NCBI GenBank assembly: GCA_003993805.1
Contig: RSEF01000001.1
Span: forward strand, 146,997,583 to 147,061,582
Reading direction: 5' to 3'
DNA from: Himantopus leucocephalus
Lineage: Eukaryota > Chordata > Aves > Charadriiformes > Recurvirostridae
DNA: 64,000 bases
The translations under genes and the position numbers were made by a program. Below the pieces are notes generated by a model. It was not told where the DNA came from. It did not search any database and was given only the letters and a program-made list of their open reading frames with translations. How positions within the stretch are numbered: position 1 is the first letter of the stretch; each line of letters opens with the position of its first letter. Positions 50,030 through 60,147 of this stretch are shown piece after piece.

Positions 50030-50760
50030 GAGGATTGCTGACTCATGTTCAGTATGTAAGTCACTAGATCCCGAGGTTATTTTCTGCCAGTTTTCCCCAT
50101 CTTGCCTTTATTCAGTCCAACATCTCACTCCATCCTGCATTTATTCAAATGAATATTCCTACAAAAATATGGAACAATTTCTTTAAGTTTTAGAAGCATT
50201 TCAATTTTTACATTCGGCTTCACCATGTATTTTCTGGGACTTTTCCCTAGTTTGTCAGGGTAGTTAGGATTTCTAGATCTGTCCTTCAGTGTGATTTCTG
50301 TACCTTCAAATTATATTCTTATTCTTTCATTTAAGTCATTAATGTAAATACTGATCAGTATCAAACCACTGAAGAACTTTACTCTGCACAGGCCCCTGGT
50401 GTGACAACAAATGACCAATAAGCTTTCTCTCAATATTGCACTCTGCAGTTATGCTTTCACTTTACACACAGTTTCAATTAAGTCAGATTTCCTTAGTTTC
50501 TTTATGATACTATTAAGAGAATATGATATGACAGTGTCAGAGATCTTCCTAAAGTCGTAGTAACATTCTGTTTACTGCTTATTGCCAACACCAAAGTTAA
50601 ACTGGCTGGTCTGCTCTCACATTTTTTGAAGATAGACATCATGTTTTTTCGTCTGACCTTCCTTGACCTCCAGGAGTTCTCAGAAATAGTTACTATGGAT
50701 CTCAGGCTGCCTCAGCCAAATTTGCTACTGCAGTAGTTCCATTATCTTATCATGAGATGT
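50030..50760 (-). mobile_element. Ancient CR1 LINE, reverse-transcriptase region fossil
   Basis: The plus strand reads like antisense CR1 RT. It runs from ATTGCTGACTCATGTTCAGT (3' end of the RT/UTR block) through GTCATTAATGTAAATACTGA and TCAGTATCAAACCACTGAAG, then ATATGACAGTGTCAGAGATC and TTCCTAAAGTCGTAGTAACA, then AACTGGCTGGTCTGCTCTCA, TTTTTTGAAGATAGACATCA and TTGACCTCCAGGAGTTCTCA. This word order matches the RT palm/thumb region of old amniote CR1 elements. Divergence is high, all frames are broken and the edges are approximate. Confidence 0.82.
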
Positions 50761-51681
50761 TGAGTGGCCTCAGTGAAACAAAAGATGTTTTGCATTTCCT
50801 GGCTTTAAACAAGCTGTCAAGAAGCCGTCAGCAGAGCTACAGATGGCATTGGGCAACCCACCCTCAAATCCAGAGAATAAATGAGCTCAGAGGACCTGTT
50901 TAGGTGTACGAGTGTGCAAAATCCACAAGCTGAGAGAACATACTCGGTATGTATGCCAATAGGAGTATTTCACAGACACCTCTGCTGGCATCACAAAAGC
51001 ATCTGCCATTCAGTAGAAGTCTCTTCTGTAACTTTCTAGGTTAATGAATTACACAGTACACCACTTCACCTGCCCACTTATAGATGCCTTGCAACTTTGA
51101 ACAGCCTAAAGCAAGCAACAGAAACAGCTGAAAGCTGTAGGTCTGGCAAAACTGTAAGTCAGTTCCTAGTAACAGACAACTTTTGCAGCTCACTTCTCAA
51201 GTTATTTACTAGAACAAAACTTAGAAATTTTGAAATTTCTGGCTGAATAGAAACAAATCAGAAGAAAAAAAACCCCACAAAATGTTTTGGTTATTTGTCT
51301 CTCAAATGAGACAGATAATTTATCCAAGAAGCTGTTTCTGTGAAGATACAGGCAGTCGAGGAATGTTCCACCATAAACTGGCGAGCCTGGAAGTCCAAAG
51401 ACCTCTACAAATTTCCAAAGACGCTGAACTCAGAAACTCTACACATAGAGCTTCCATGGTAGTACAAGGGTGCAGTTCTTCAGCTGGATACCTGCAAGTA
51501 CTAAAAAACCCACTTAAAATCCAAATCATTAATGTTTTTTCACCTGCTGGATAACCTGCCATAGAGCCTCCAACAGCGCTCTTAGTGAGCTGCTGGGAAA
51601 CCAGGCAGAAATCGCAAGCACTACCCATTCTTCTGCAGGATTTTACTGAAACCACTCCAGCTCTGCAAAAGAAATCACTTT
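50761..51681. other. Non-coding stretch, nothing recognised
   Basis: No gene was seen. If the candidate exons just above are real, this would be 3' untranslated or downstream DNA. No clear minus-strand AATAAA lies within the first few hundred bases. Confidence 0.4.
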
Positions 51682-51815
51682 CTACAAAGTAATGCATGTA
51701 GCGTTCCAATAATAAGTAAAAGATGTATGCAATCCACCTGCCAAAGCTGCCAGCAATCCACACAAGAAGCAGCACCAGAGCAGTACTTCCTCCTGTGTGC
51801 TCAACTGCTGCAATC
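51682..51815 (-). CDS. Candidate last coding exon of an unidentified, possibly tail-anchored membrane protein
   Basis: On the minus strand a good acceptor (a pyrimidine-rich stretch ending AAGTCCCAG) precedes GATTGCAGCAG at 51815. Joined in phase 1 to the exon at 52511-52678, the frame runs 44 codons to TAG at 51682. It reads LQQLSTQEEVLLWCC followed by a ~20-residue hydrophobic segment (FLCGLLAALAGGL...) and a short polar end, the plan of a C-terminal membrane anchor. A second frame across the same bases also gives a hydrophobic peptide (ALVLLLVWIAGSFG...), so the true frame is uncertain. No family was recognised and expression is unproven. Confidence 0.28.
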
Positions 51816-52510
51816 CTGGGACTTCAAAAAGAAGAGGCAAGATGAGACCTACTATGTCAATGACAGCCAACCTGTAATTTAAAATGAAATTAATATTTGT
51901 GAATTTTTGGTTGCCAAATTTCCAAAATCAAATTTCTGTTTGATACAGCCATTCATGTCAGGAATTAATTTGGATCTAAAGCTCTGACAAACAACATGAC
52001 AAATCCCTCCCTTGTAACTTTTCAATCTCCACTTCCCAGTTTCTACAGATGACACATAAGCATAGTATACGTACTCAGTGAACAAAAAGGCTCCAGTACC
52101 TTGAAGTAGCTTTGGCAGTTGAAAAGGTCTCATCGTGACTCTTACAGCAAAGCTCTTGTTTAGCAGGTAACGCCTTAAAACTTTCTCCTTTGGCAATCTT
52201 TAGATAAATCCTTTTGAATTTTGGACTTCTACAGCATTCCTTCTACCCATGAACCTGCCAAGCTCTATGAAATCTTTAGCTACTTGCCTTTTTTATATTA
52301 TTTCCGGCTAAAAACATTTGGAGAGTGAGCCAAATGCATAATAATGTACAAGGCTATTTTCTGACAATGTGTGATTGCACCTTTGTACTACTGTATCTTA
52401 GAAGACAGTGAAGGCATTAACTCAATGGTGTGAGCACAGAACCTCGACACTGTAGAAAAATGGCAGTGCTATCTGATTTTTCTCAGTTGCTCGCATATCA
52501 CAGACATTAC

Positions 52511-52678
52511 CTGTTACTGACTCGATTCGGTCCTGAACTCTTCCAATAACAAATTGCTGTGAGACTTCAGTGCCTTTCCTGGTAAGCCATTCTAATGCCA
52601 GTTTCCTCAGACGGGCAGCAGACTTGGGTAATGTCCTACATATTCTACTGCAATAGCCATCCAAGGTACTTGCATCGG
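52511..52678 (-). CDS. Candidate internal exon of an unidentified gene
   Basis: On the minus strand the 168-bp segment is preceded by a pyrimidine-containing acceptor (ATTACTGTTTCCAG) and followed by a donor (AACAG/GTAATG). It is open throughout, is a symmetrical phase 1-1 unit (56 codons) and encodes a mixed charged peptide with Cys (DASTLDGYCSRICRTLPKSA), a basic helix-like stretch (RLRKLALEWLTRKGTEV) and VQDRIESVT. Its GC content is higher than in flanking DNA, and about four CpGs survive in an otherwise CpG-poor region. That suggests constraint and is the main reason to list it. The family is not recognised. If the exon at 51682-51815 follows, the product would end in a hydrophobic segment. 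A chance frame cannot be excluded. Confidence 0.4.
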
Positions 52679-54238
52679 CTGGAAACAGTAATATGGATTT
52701 AGAGGACCCAGAATGCATAGAGAGTTTGAAATAAGTCATATTATGGAGACAACAAGCAACATAATGCTTTAACCTGATGTTTAGTCTGGTATGCTATGAA
52801 CCATCATCACTAGAAGCAGAGGTAGTAGCACAGAGCACAAGGACTCGGGGGTTTGATCCAGATCTCAATTTGAAGCCAAATTTGAAGCCAAGGCCAAACG
52901 GGATTTGTGTTTAGACAGTGTTGAAACCATCTGACTGTTTCAGAGCTTCTCACTTAAAAGTATGGAGGTATCTTGAGAGTTCCCAGAGTGGAGGCCTTCT
53001 GCCATCTTACATTTTAGGAAACCAGAAAGAGCTGCTATTCCTGCTGAGAGTTTTGTCATTTGCAGAAAAAAACCACAGAAAGACCTGGTCATATGATTTC
53101 TAGAGCATCTAAAACCATATCCTCTAGAACCATATGTCTTCCTTTCCCCAGACTTTATCCCTTCTTTTTGGCCAGAAATTTTGTCAAAGTAGATTTTAAA
53201 ACCTATATATCTGTATATACACACAAGTATACATATATAAGCCTGATGGTTTTGATGGGAATATTTCCTGTCATCAACCATAGGTGTCTAGTGCCTTTTC
53301 AGATACTCTAGAGTATCCCATATGTCCTCCAGCCGCTTCTCCAGATGGACAAAGATCTCCCATGTGACCTGTGCTGCATCCACCAGCCCTGTTGAATGTC
53401 TCATACATGCAGGACCATGCACCTACATGAAGGAATCTGATTTGCTTCATGGATGTCTGATGTGATAAGTGCTTCCAAGCAATTTTCAGCAAACGTTACA
53501 TTTGTTGTACACAAGTTGTGCACAGTACAGCTTTGCTGCAAGAACAGACATGCTGCGTGTGTGCTGTCCAATTGGCGTGCAAGTCCCAGGGTCTCTGAAG
53601 ACTTGTTTCTTGCACTTCATTAGCCATAGCTCAGCCATACGGATTTCTATTTAGAAAGCTCATGAACAGAAGCATGGAGTCTTAGTACACAGGAATAAGT
53701 CTACAGAGATGACTGAAATCAGCCTTTATATATGGCCAATGACAAAAGATTACAAAGAAAACGACTGAATGTTTGTCACATGACTGTGACAGCAATTCAT
53801 TCCACTAGTCAATAATGAGTTTGTTTTCAGAGAGACCACTGGGCAAAATTTACATTAAGACAATTTAACTGTAATAAAATCAATGGAAGAAGGAATATGT
53901 CACTTAAAAAAATCTGATGAGGAAAAGCACGTAAATTAATTTCAATCATTTCACTTTCCTATTACTTTTTGATGTTAAATTAGATTGTTTCAAATATGAT
54001 TAAAATTGTTTGCTTTGTGTTGATTCATTTTGCATTCTATTATGTTACAATTATATAACATATTTTACGTTATAATATCTTGATGTTATCTGAATGAAAC
54101 AATTAAATGGTTCTGAATCATTTTCCTCATTCTGTGGGAAGCTGGTAAGTGATTTTTTTGTTTGATTGTGAATTAAGATAAATTTGAAAGTGTAAAGATT
54201 TTCCACAACCTAAACTTATCGTTTTTACTGTCTCCAGT
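52679..54238. other. Non-coding stretch, weak MIR-like head
   Basis: No further exon of the candidate gene was found. At about 52815-52870 the words GTAGTAGCACAGAGCAC and GGGGGTTTGATCC recall the tRNA-related head of a MIR SINE (box-B-like GGTTTGATCC). They are too short and diverged for a firm call. A small direct repeat, TTTGAAGCCAA, occurs twice near 52870-52890. Confidence 0.35.
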
Positions 54239-54420
54239 GAGAGAGGAGAGGAGAGGAGAGGAGAGGAGAGGAGAGGAGAGGAGAGGAGAGGAGAGGAGAG
54301 GAGAGGAGAGGAGAGGAGAGGAGAGGAGAGGAGAGGAGAGGAGAGGAGAGGAGAGGAGAGGAGAGGAGAGGAGAGGAGAGGAGAGGAGAGGAGAGGAGAG
54401 GAGAGGAGAGGAGAGGAGAG
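54239..54420. repeat. (GAGAG)36 pentanucleotide array
   Basis: About 36 uninterrupted GAGAG units form a pure-purine strand facing a pure-pyrimidine strand. Such mirror-symmetric tracts can form triplex (H-DNA) and are prone to length change. The unit length of 5 makes frames open on both strands, so the long frames here are artefacts. The assembled length may differ from the true allele. Confidence 0.97.
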
Positions 54421-54917
54421 GAATTCTTCAACTATATTCTGACAAGTAAAACTGTGCAAGTCTAGACACACAGTAAGTATGAATTATGCTATTTCCATTC
54501 AACTGAAATGCTTATTCATGCAACACAGGTGAGCCAAAACCATGACTGAAATATCACTTCTTTTGTTTGCATTCTTTCAATAGCTATTTACATGGCTGGA
54601 GAGTAGCTGCTTACACATGCATACACATTTCCTATTTATATTCGTTTCTATAATTGCTTATAAGGTTTGCAAATCTTTTATTATAAATATCTCTTTCTAC
54701 AAGCTTTTTTCTTCATTTCATGCAAGTATATGACATTCGCAAACCTACAGAAGCTCCCAGGTAAAAACAACTGCCTTGGGTTTAGACCTTTCTTATCCTT
54801 AGACATTCTGGGCCTCTCACTTCTATTCAAAATAACTGCAGCATAGGTCTGCGGAGAGAGTAAACAACATCACTCTGTTGAATTTAGAAGATCCTGAGGA
54901 TCTTAACTTCCATGGCT
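54421..54917. other. AT-rich non-coding stretch, nothing recognised
   Basis: No gene, RNA gene or assignable repeat was seen between the pentanucleotide array and the CR1 end. Confidence 0.5.
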
Positions 54918-55015
54918 TATAGAATCATAGAACTGTCTAGATTGGAAGGGAGCTTTAAGACCATCTAGTCCAACCATCAACCTAACACTGCCAACACCAC
55001 TACTAAACCACATGT
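54918..55015 (-). mobile_element. CR1 LINE, short 3' end
   Basis: TATAGAATCATAGAAC, GATTGGAAGGGAGCTTTAAG and CCATCTAGTCCAACCATCAA are the antisense of a CR1 3' terminus. About 100 bp remains. The wording (CATCAACCTAACACTGCCAA) resembles the tail at 36421-36490, suggesting the same or a close subfamily. Confidence 0.92.
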
Positions 55016-56757
55016 CTATGCAGAATACTAGCTGGGAAAAACTCAGTGTCGCTCTTACATGATGGAAATTAGACTGAAAACTGTGAAATAATCAACTTGG
55101 CTTTAACAATATTTCAATTTTTCAAAATAAAAACAATCAATGCAATAGAGTAAAATATATTATGCTAATACATATTTAGAAGCACTGTTATTCAATACTG
55201 ATATTTATTCCTTGGCTGTAGAAGATTAGAGCCTTCTCTCAAAAGCCATTCTGAGGGTAACTCTCTTTGTACAGACAGAGAAAAGGAGTTTCTCTTACAA
55301 AATAATCTTAAAAAGAAAAGAAGGAAGGGATACATTTGAGTATCACCCTGAGATGAAGCCAGGATATCACCCACATATGTATCCATACATAAATGGAGAA
55401 ATACTCCCAGTTCTCACCACTAAGATGCAGCCAGACTGCTCAAAAGACAAAAAAATAAATATAACCTCTAAGCTACCATGGGAAGTCAATTGCTCAGATG
55501 TGTTAAAAATAGCCTCTTGACTTCTCTCCTGTCAAACCAGATTTGTTTATAAGAATATGAAACACGAGCATGCAATGAAATACAATCTAGATAACCCATT
55601 TATTTGTTTAGGCAATTACTTGAACAGCCTAAATGAATGATCCTAATATAAGGCGTTTCCTAAAAGGACTGTTTCCAAGTGATCAGTGGACAAAAGGACG
55701 CCTGTTACAGCACCCTTTAAAGTAGGTTAGAAAGACCTTAACCCTGGCAGGAAAATCAAGTACTGGTGGCATGCCTGAAGGTAAAAGGGACCTGTGTAAA
55801 GAGAAATGATACTTTATTAATTCCTTCCTTACCTCTTCTTCATGAAACAAGGTGCACTGTGTGATATGATATCTCTAAATGACAGGAGTAGAGAATAAAA
55901 GCTGATAATAAAATTAACATACATGAATTGTGGCTCCCCTCCCATGTATCTCATCTAACTTACCGATAGTAATTAATAATAAAAATTAGGTACACACTGG
56001 GTTTCCATGAGATGACAGGCAATGTGTTTGCTGACTGTCTCTGTACGCTTAGAGGCATTAGAGGATTGTGTCACTGAGTGTCAGTGAACTTGAGTCTAGA
56101 ATTCTCTGTATAAAAATTTTCATAAGGGTTTCTATTCATCTGAGGTCTCAACAATAAAACCACCAGTTGAATACTTTCAAGTCTCATTTCAAACTGAAAT
56201 GCACATCAGCACTGTCAGTATATTCATTCAGCACTAATAACAGCTTTGCTGATTTATGGTTCTGCTGATAAAGTAGAGCAAATACCCAATACCCTTCTCC
56301 TCCTGATAAGAATACAGAAATATCAAGATGTACCTAGAGCTGGTAAACAATATCTGATACTAAAAGCACCAAAAAGAAATATAAAGAAAGGCTTGTAAAA
56401 AGAGAAGAAAACTCGGAAGAGTTTAGACACTTAAGTGACATCAGTGCTTTCTAACCTTGTTACGGGCATGACCTAAAATAGACAGTCACATGTCTAATTA
56501 GTTATTTTCACACTTCTTTATCTAAATATTGGTTTTGGACAAATATCCACAGTATTTGGACTGGAATCTGCATCCTAATGCAAGAGTCCTTGTGTTTTGC
56601 TAAAATACATTATTGTCCCTGATGTCAAATGTCATCCAGTAGTGTCTAGAAATAAGTATGCTTAATTTATGAGTGCAAAGGTATTGAAAAGATAAACACC
56701 TGTCCTCAGTCCTCCTATGCAATATAGGCATTTCATTCTCACAGAAGTAAAGGCAGC
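55016..56757. other. AT-rich non-coding stretch, nothing recognised
   Basis: No exon or assignable repeat was seen. The only longer frame (55192-55386, minus) has no known motif. Confidence 0.5.
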
Positions 56758-56922
56758 CTTCCCTTCCCTCCCCTCCCCTTCCCCACGNCTTGCCTTGCCT
56801 TGCCTTGCCTTGCCTTGCCTTGCCTTGCCTTGCCTTGCCTTGCCTTGCCTTGCCTTGCCTTGCCTTCCCTTCCCTTCCCTTCCCTTCCCTTCCCTTCCCT
56901 TCCCTTCCCTTCCCTTCCCTTC
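56758..56922. repeat. Compound pentanucleotide array: (CTTGC)15 then (TTCCC)12, with a single-N join
   Basis: After a short C/T-rich lead (56758-56787) and an N at 56788, ~15 CTTGC units (56789-56863) pass without a phase change into ~12 TTCCC units (56864-56922). One G-to-C change converts one unit type into the other, which suggests stepwise expansion of a variant unit. All long frames here (LALPC and KARQG-type repeats) are by-products. Array length is uncertain because the contig join is at its edge. Confidence 0.96.
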
Positions 56923-58396
56923 TTTTCCAGTATCCTGAACACCCGGGTTCAAGAAACATTTCTACATATGCTTCAATGCACCCTTATCTGAGGACAATAC
57001 CTCAGAACAATACCAAGAACAGTAGCTCGGGCTAACATCTGCAGCTATGCTCTGGTTATGGCTCCTTAAGACCAGACCCCCCCACACACACAACAACAAG
57101 ATTCTGGGTGCCAACTATTTCTCTGTCAGAGATAATCTAATTGGTGAATATCTAATTAACAGAACAGTTGTTGTGGTAAATACTTAATTAACAGAACAGT
57201 TGTTGTCAGCCCTTATCTAGAGCAGTTGCTTCTATTGTAGACCTCAAGAAGGACTCATGCCCCAGACAGCTCGTTCATCTCTGACAGCTAATCTAGTACA
57301 GTGTGCTATCTCTACCTATGATCTTTGCCCTGCCTGTACCCCTACACCATCACAGCTGCAGCTAAATACTGCAAACATTCGCTAGGAAATCATGAATATG
57401 CCCTTTGCAGAGCACATGCAACCAATCCAAAGCTTTGGGGATGTGTCTACACTGCCATGTAGATGGTCTGTGCGTGCACAGTGAGCCTATGCATTCAGGA
57501 CATGGGGACTGAAGCTCCAACAGTTCACACGTTATGCCCAGCGGCTGTCTGATGTTTCCTGCAAGTGTTACCTTTGCTGCCCTTGCAGAGCGCAGTGATC
57601 AAGCACGTGTGCTAAGGATGTGTCTGGAGCTACCAGGTACATGCCAGTCTGGACAAATATACAAATTCCTCCAAATTCCTGCCTAAAAAAAAGAGGATAG
57701 GCCTTTCAGTGCTCAAAAGGTAAGTGGTGTCAACTCTGGGGCTTGCCATTAGCTATGAGTTTTCCATGGGTGTTTGGGAGAGAAACAAACACAAGTGTCT
57801 TCGGTTCATCCAGCTAGCCCTAGAGAGCCAAAGGGATGACCACTTCATCCAGACTGGATGGGATCATACTCAAGGAGGACACAAAGGACAGGGTAAAGTA
57901 AAACAGACCTCAGCATTTGGCAGTCCACATCTGGGAGTGAGTGGGATCTGAAATGTGACTTCCCAGTCTCACCTCTCTAAACTACAGTAGCCCTTCTGGA
58001 AAACAGAGATGCCCTACCATGTTTACGGCTGTTTATAGACAGAGCCAGGAGCAAGACAGACACTTGCAGACCCTGAGAAGCCTGTTGTCTCTGGTCAGCT
58101 TTCGGTTAAAACAACCACCCTGGCTCCTCTAGAGGAGAGGACAGCCGTACCGGGCCAGTAAGGTCATGCCCATCACCAGCTGCTGGCAGAGGGTGAGCTG
58201 TGATGTCCAAAAGGCACAGAAATTTTCTGCTTTTCCAGTCACAACCCTCAAGGTAGAAAAAACATCCAGAGGCAAGAGGCTATTCAGCTGTTCCCTGAGA
58301 CAAGATGCCCATTCACAGGGTGGTGGCAGGCTGAAAGCAGGAGGAAGCCACCTAAGCCACAGGCCATGCAGCAACCTACAATTAGCGTTTACACAG
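56923..58396. other. Non-coding stretch with a small direct repeat
   Basis: No gene was recognised. A 22-bp direct repeat at 57153-57206 is listed separately. A (CA)n/C-run lies near 57078-57098. The 100-codon minus frame at 58129-58431 has no known motif and overlaps an open frame on the other strand. Confidence 0.5.
57153..57206 (+). repeat. Perfect 22-bp direct repeat, 32-bp period
   Basis: TAATTAACAGAACAGTTGTT (plus GT) occurs at 57153-57174 and again at 57185-57206. A partial third unit (CTAATTGGTGAATATC) may lie just upstream at ~57137-57152. It looks like a small local tandem duplication. Confidence 0.9.
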
Positions 58397-58523
58397 CTCT
58401 CAAGTGCTTTGCAAATGTATTTTATCCCCACTTAACCCCTCTTCAGCTCCGTTTCCCCATGGGTACTCAACAAGTCAGTAGCTGAGTTGGAAAACGTATT
58501 TCTTGCTGGCTCCAGTCTTTGCC
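58397..58523 (+). mobile_element. Ancient MIR-like SINE / L2-type tail
   Basis: The order CTCTCAAGTGCTTTGCAAAT, TTATCCCCACTT, CAGCTCCGTTTCCCCATGGG (a degraded counterpart of the GGAAACTGAGGC block), AAGTCAGTAGCTGAGTTGGA and TGCTGGCTCCAGTC follows the 3' half of amniote MIR elements (TGCTTTACAAATG..., GTCAGTGGCAGAGCTGGGA..., GACTCCCAGTCC). It is strongly diverged. The tRNA-related head was not found. Confidence 0.5.
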
Positions 58524-59944
58524 AGGAACACAGGTGCTACTTTAGTAGCTCCCTGTAGGTGCTCTTCATGCCTAGCAACAACAAACTGAATTTTTCTGAC
58601 GGCAGATTAATTATAGGGGACTCCAAGTAATAGAAAAGGCAAGTGCAAAGTGCCCCACTTCAGATTTTAACGCAAAACTATAATCTGTGTTTGCCTGCAT
58701 TTTCTTTTCGCTGCCATCAGTACCAGTTTATTCCCACTGTCTTTTCAGCTGAAGAAGTGAGAGTTCAACCTGATTTTACTCAGCCACCCTGGGGAACACG
58801 TTCCTGCCAGCAGCATTCAGCTAAACCCTGTTAAAAACACATAAAATCAGTGGGGCTTCTTCTTACTCTACCAGGACAGAATTTGGTTCAGCTTCTTCCT
58901 TTCCTCTAGTGACTCTGATTCCCTTTTCAGCAAGCATCGTTATGCAGGAGAAGCACTTGTCTGAAAGGCTCTGATATAACCTGGACATTTAGGCTGTGTT
59001 CTGCAGGCAAGAGCCCCATACTGTTTCAACAATTTCCATAAGAATTTTTAAGTGTTACATTTTGAGTGAAGTTTGCCTCAAAATATCATTCTTGTAGGAA
59101 CTGTGGATGGTGAATCCAAAGCAGACAGTACTCTGATTTGATCTGCACAAGGTTCAGACCGAGGGTGAAGGAAATGAACTTTAGGCACGGGGAGGACAAG
59201 CAACATCATGTTCTGGATGGCAGCATTACAGCGCTGTGCTAGCACGCACCGGAGCTGCAAAGAGAGATTTACTGTGGGCGGAATGAAACTGCTTGTCTAG
59301 CCTGAGAGAAATTGAAACAATGAGCACAAGGGTGAACAGTGAGAATGTATTTATATCTGGTGAAATGCTGCTAAAGTTACTATTTCAAACATTTTTCTCT
59401 AGAACACAACCTCTCTATAAGACGGTTAAAGACAGCTGAGGTGAGATGATCTCACTTAACTTCAGATATCAACATTAGGATTAGGAGAATTGCCCGCCTT
59501 TCTCCCGTGACCATAGCAGAGGACCAATGCAGAGGACTATGGTCAGCTGAATACCCCTCAGGCTGTCGAGGGATGATTTTTAACCAGGCACTACCTTTTC
59601 AAACAAAACAAACACTGTTTTCCCATCTGTAATTAAAAGGAATCAAACTTCAACCAACTGAGCTAATCAATTCTCTTTCCCCTTCTTGCCATGGAGGGAG
59701 AAAGAATTAACAGATTTCCAAGTCAGAAGCAGAGAAGAGCTGTGAAACAATGCAAGGAAGGAAAGGGAAGAGGAAAAAGCATCTGAACTGGGGCAGACAG
59801 GGATTTTTCCCAGTGTTGTTGCTGCGGGTCCCACACTGGTTCAGCTCCAGCAGATGAAGGACACATGCATCTGGGGGAAATTATAGCCAAAATGGAGCTA
59901 TCCCAGGAAAAGGTGAGGCATGGAAATTGTCAACAGATTTATTA
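58524..59944. other. Non-coding stretch, nothing recognised
   Basis: No exon or assignable repeat was seen between the MIR-like fragment and the left inverted-repeat arm. Confidence 0.45.
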
Positions 59945-60147
59945 ACTGTATTAACTTTTGGTATCTAAAACATGTGCTTGAGCTAAATATTCAGGTGGTG
60001 GTCAATGGAGGAAATAGGCAAAATTAGATCAGATTAAAAGCATACACTGCAAATGTCCAAGACCTGTGGGATGAATCCCACTTGCCGTAACTTTCACCTG
60101 TAGAGAGTCCACCTTTGGTTAGAAAATAAGAAGCCCATCCTAGCTGT
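59945..60147 (-). repeat. Left arm of a ~205-bp inverted repeat pair (unclassified element)
   Basis: Its reverse complement, from ACAGCTAGGATGG to TTAATACAGT, matches 62036-62244. By hand there are about eleven differences over the first ~140 bp, then a small indel region. Both copies carry an open stretch (GGLSTGESY-KWDSS-RSWTF), but the differences change residues and one copy has a stop, so it is not a conserved protein. The two copies could be a dispersed repeat inserted twice or the ends of a fold-back-type element. No known family was recognised. Confidence 0.88.

Noticed and set aside
52815..52870. tRNA-like box A/box B wording (GTAGTAGCACAGAGCAC, GGTTTGATCC)
   Set aside because: No cloverleaf can be drawn. 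At best it is a degraded MIR head, and it is too short to call.
54127..54471. Ser/Leu/Pro-repeat and Arg/Glu-repeat frames over the GAGAG array
   Set aside because: A 5-bp unit without stop codons gives open frames on both strands automatically.
56600..57035. LALPC- and KARQG-type repeat proteins
   Set aside because: These are by-products of the CTTGC/TTCCC microsatellite and cross a contig join.
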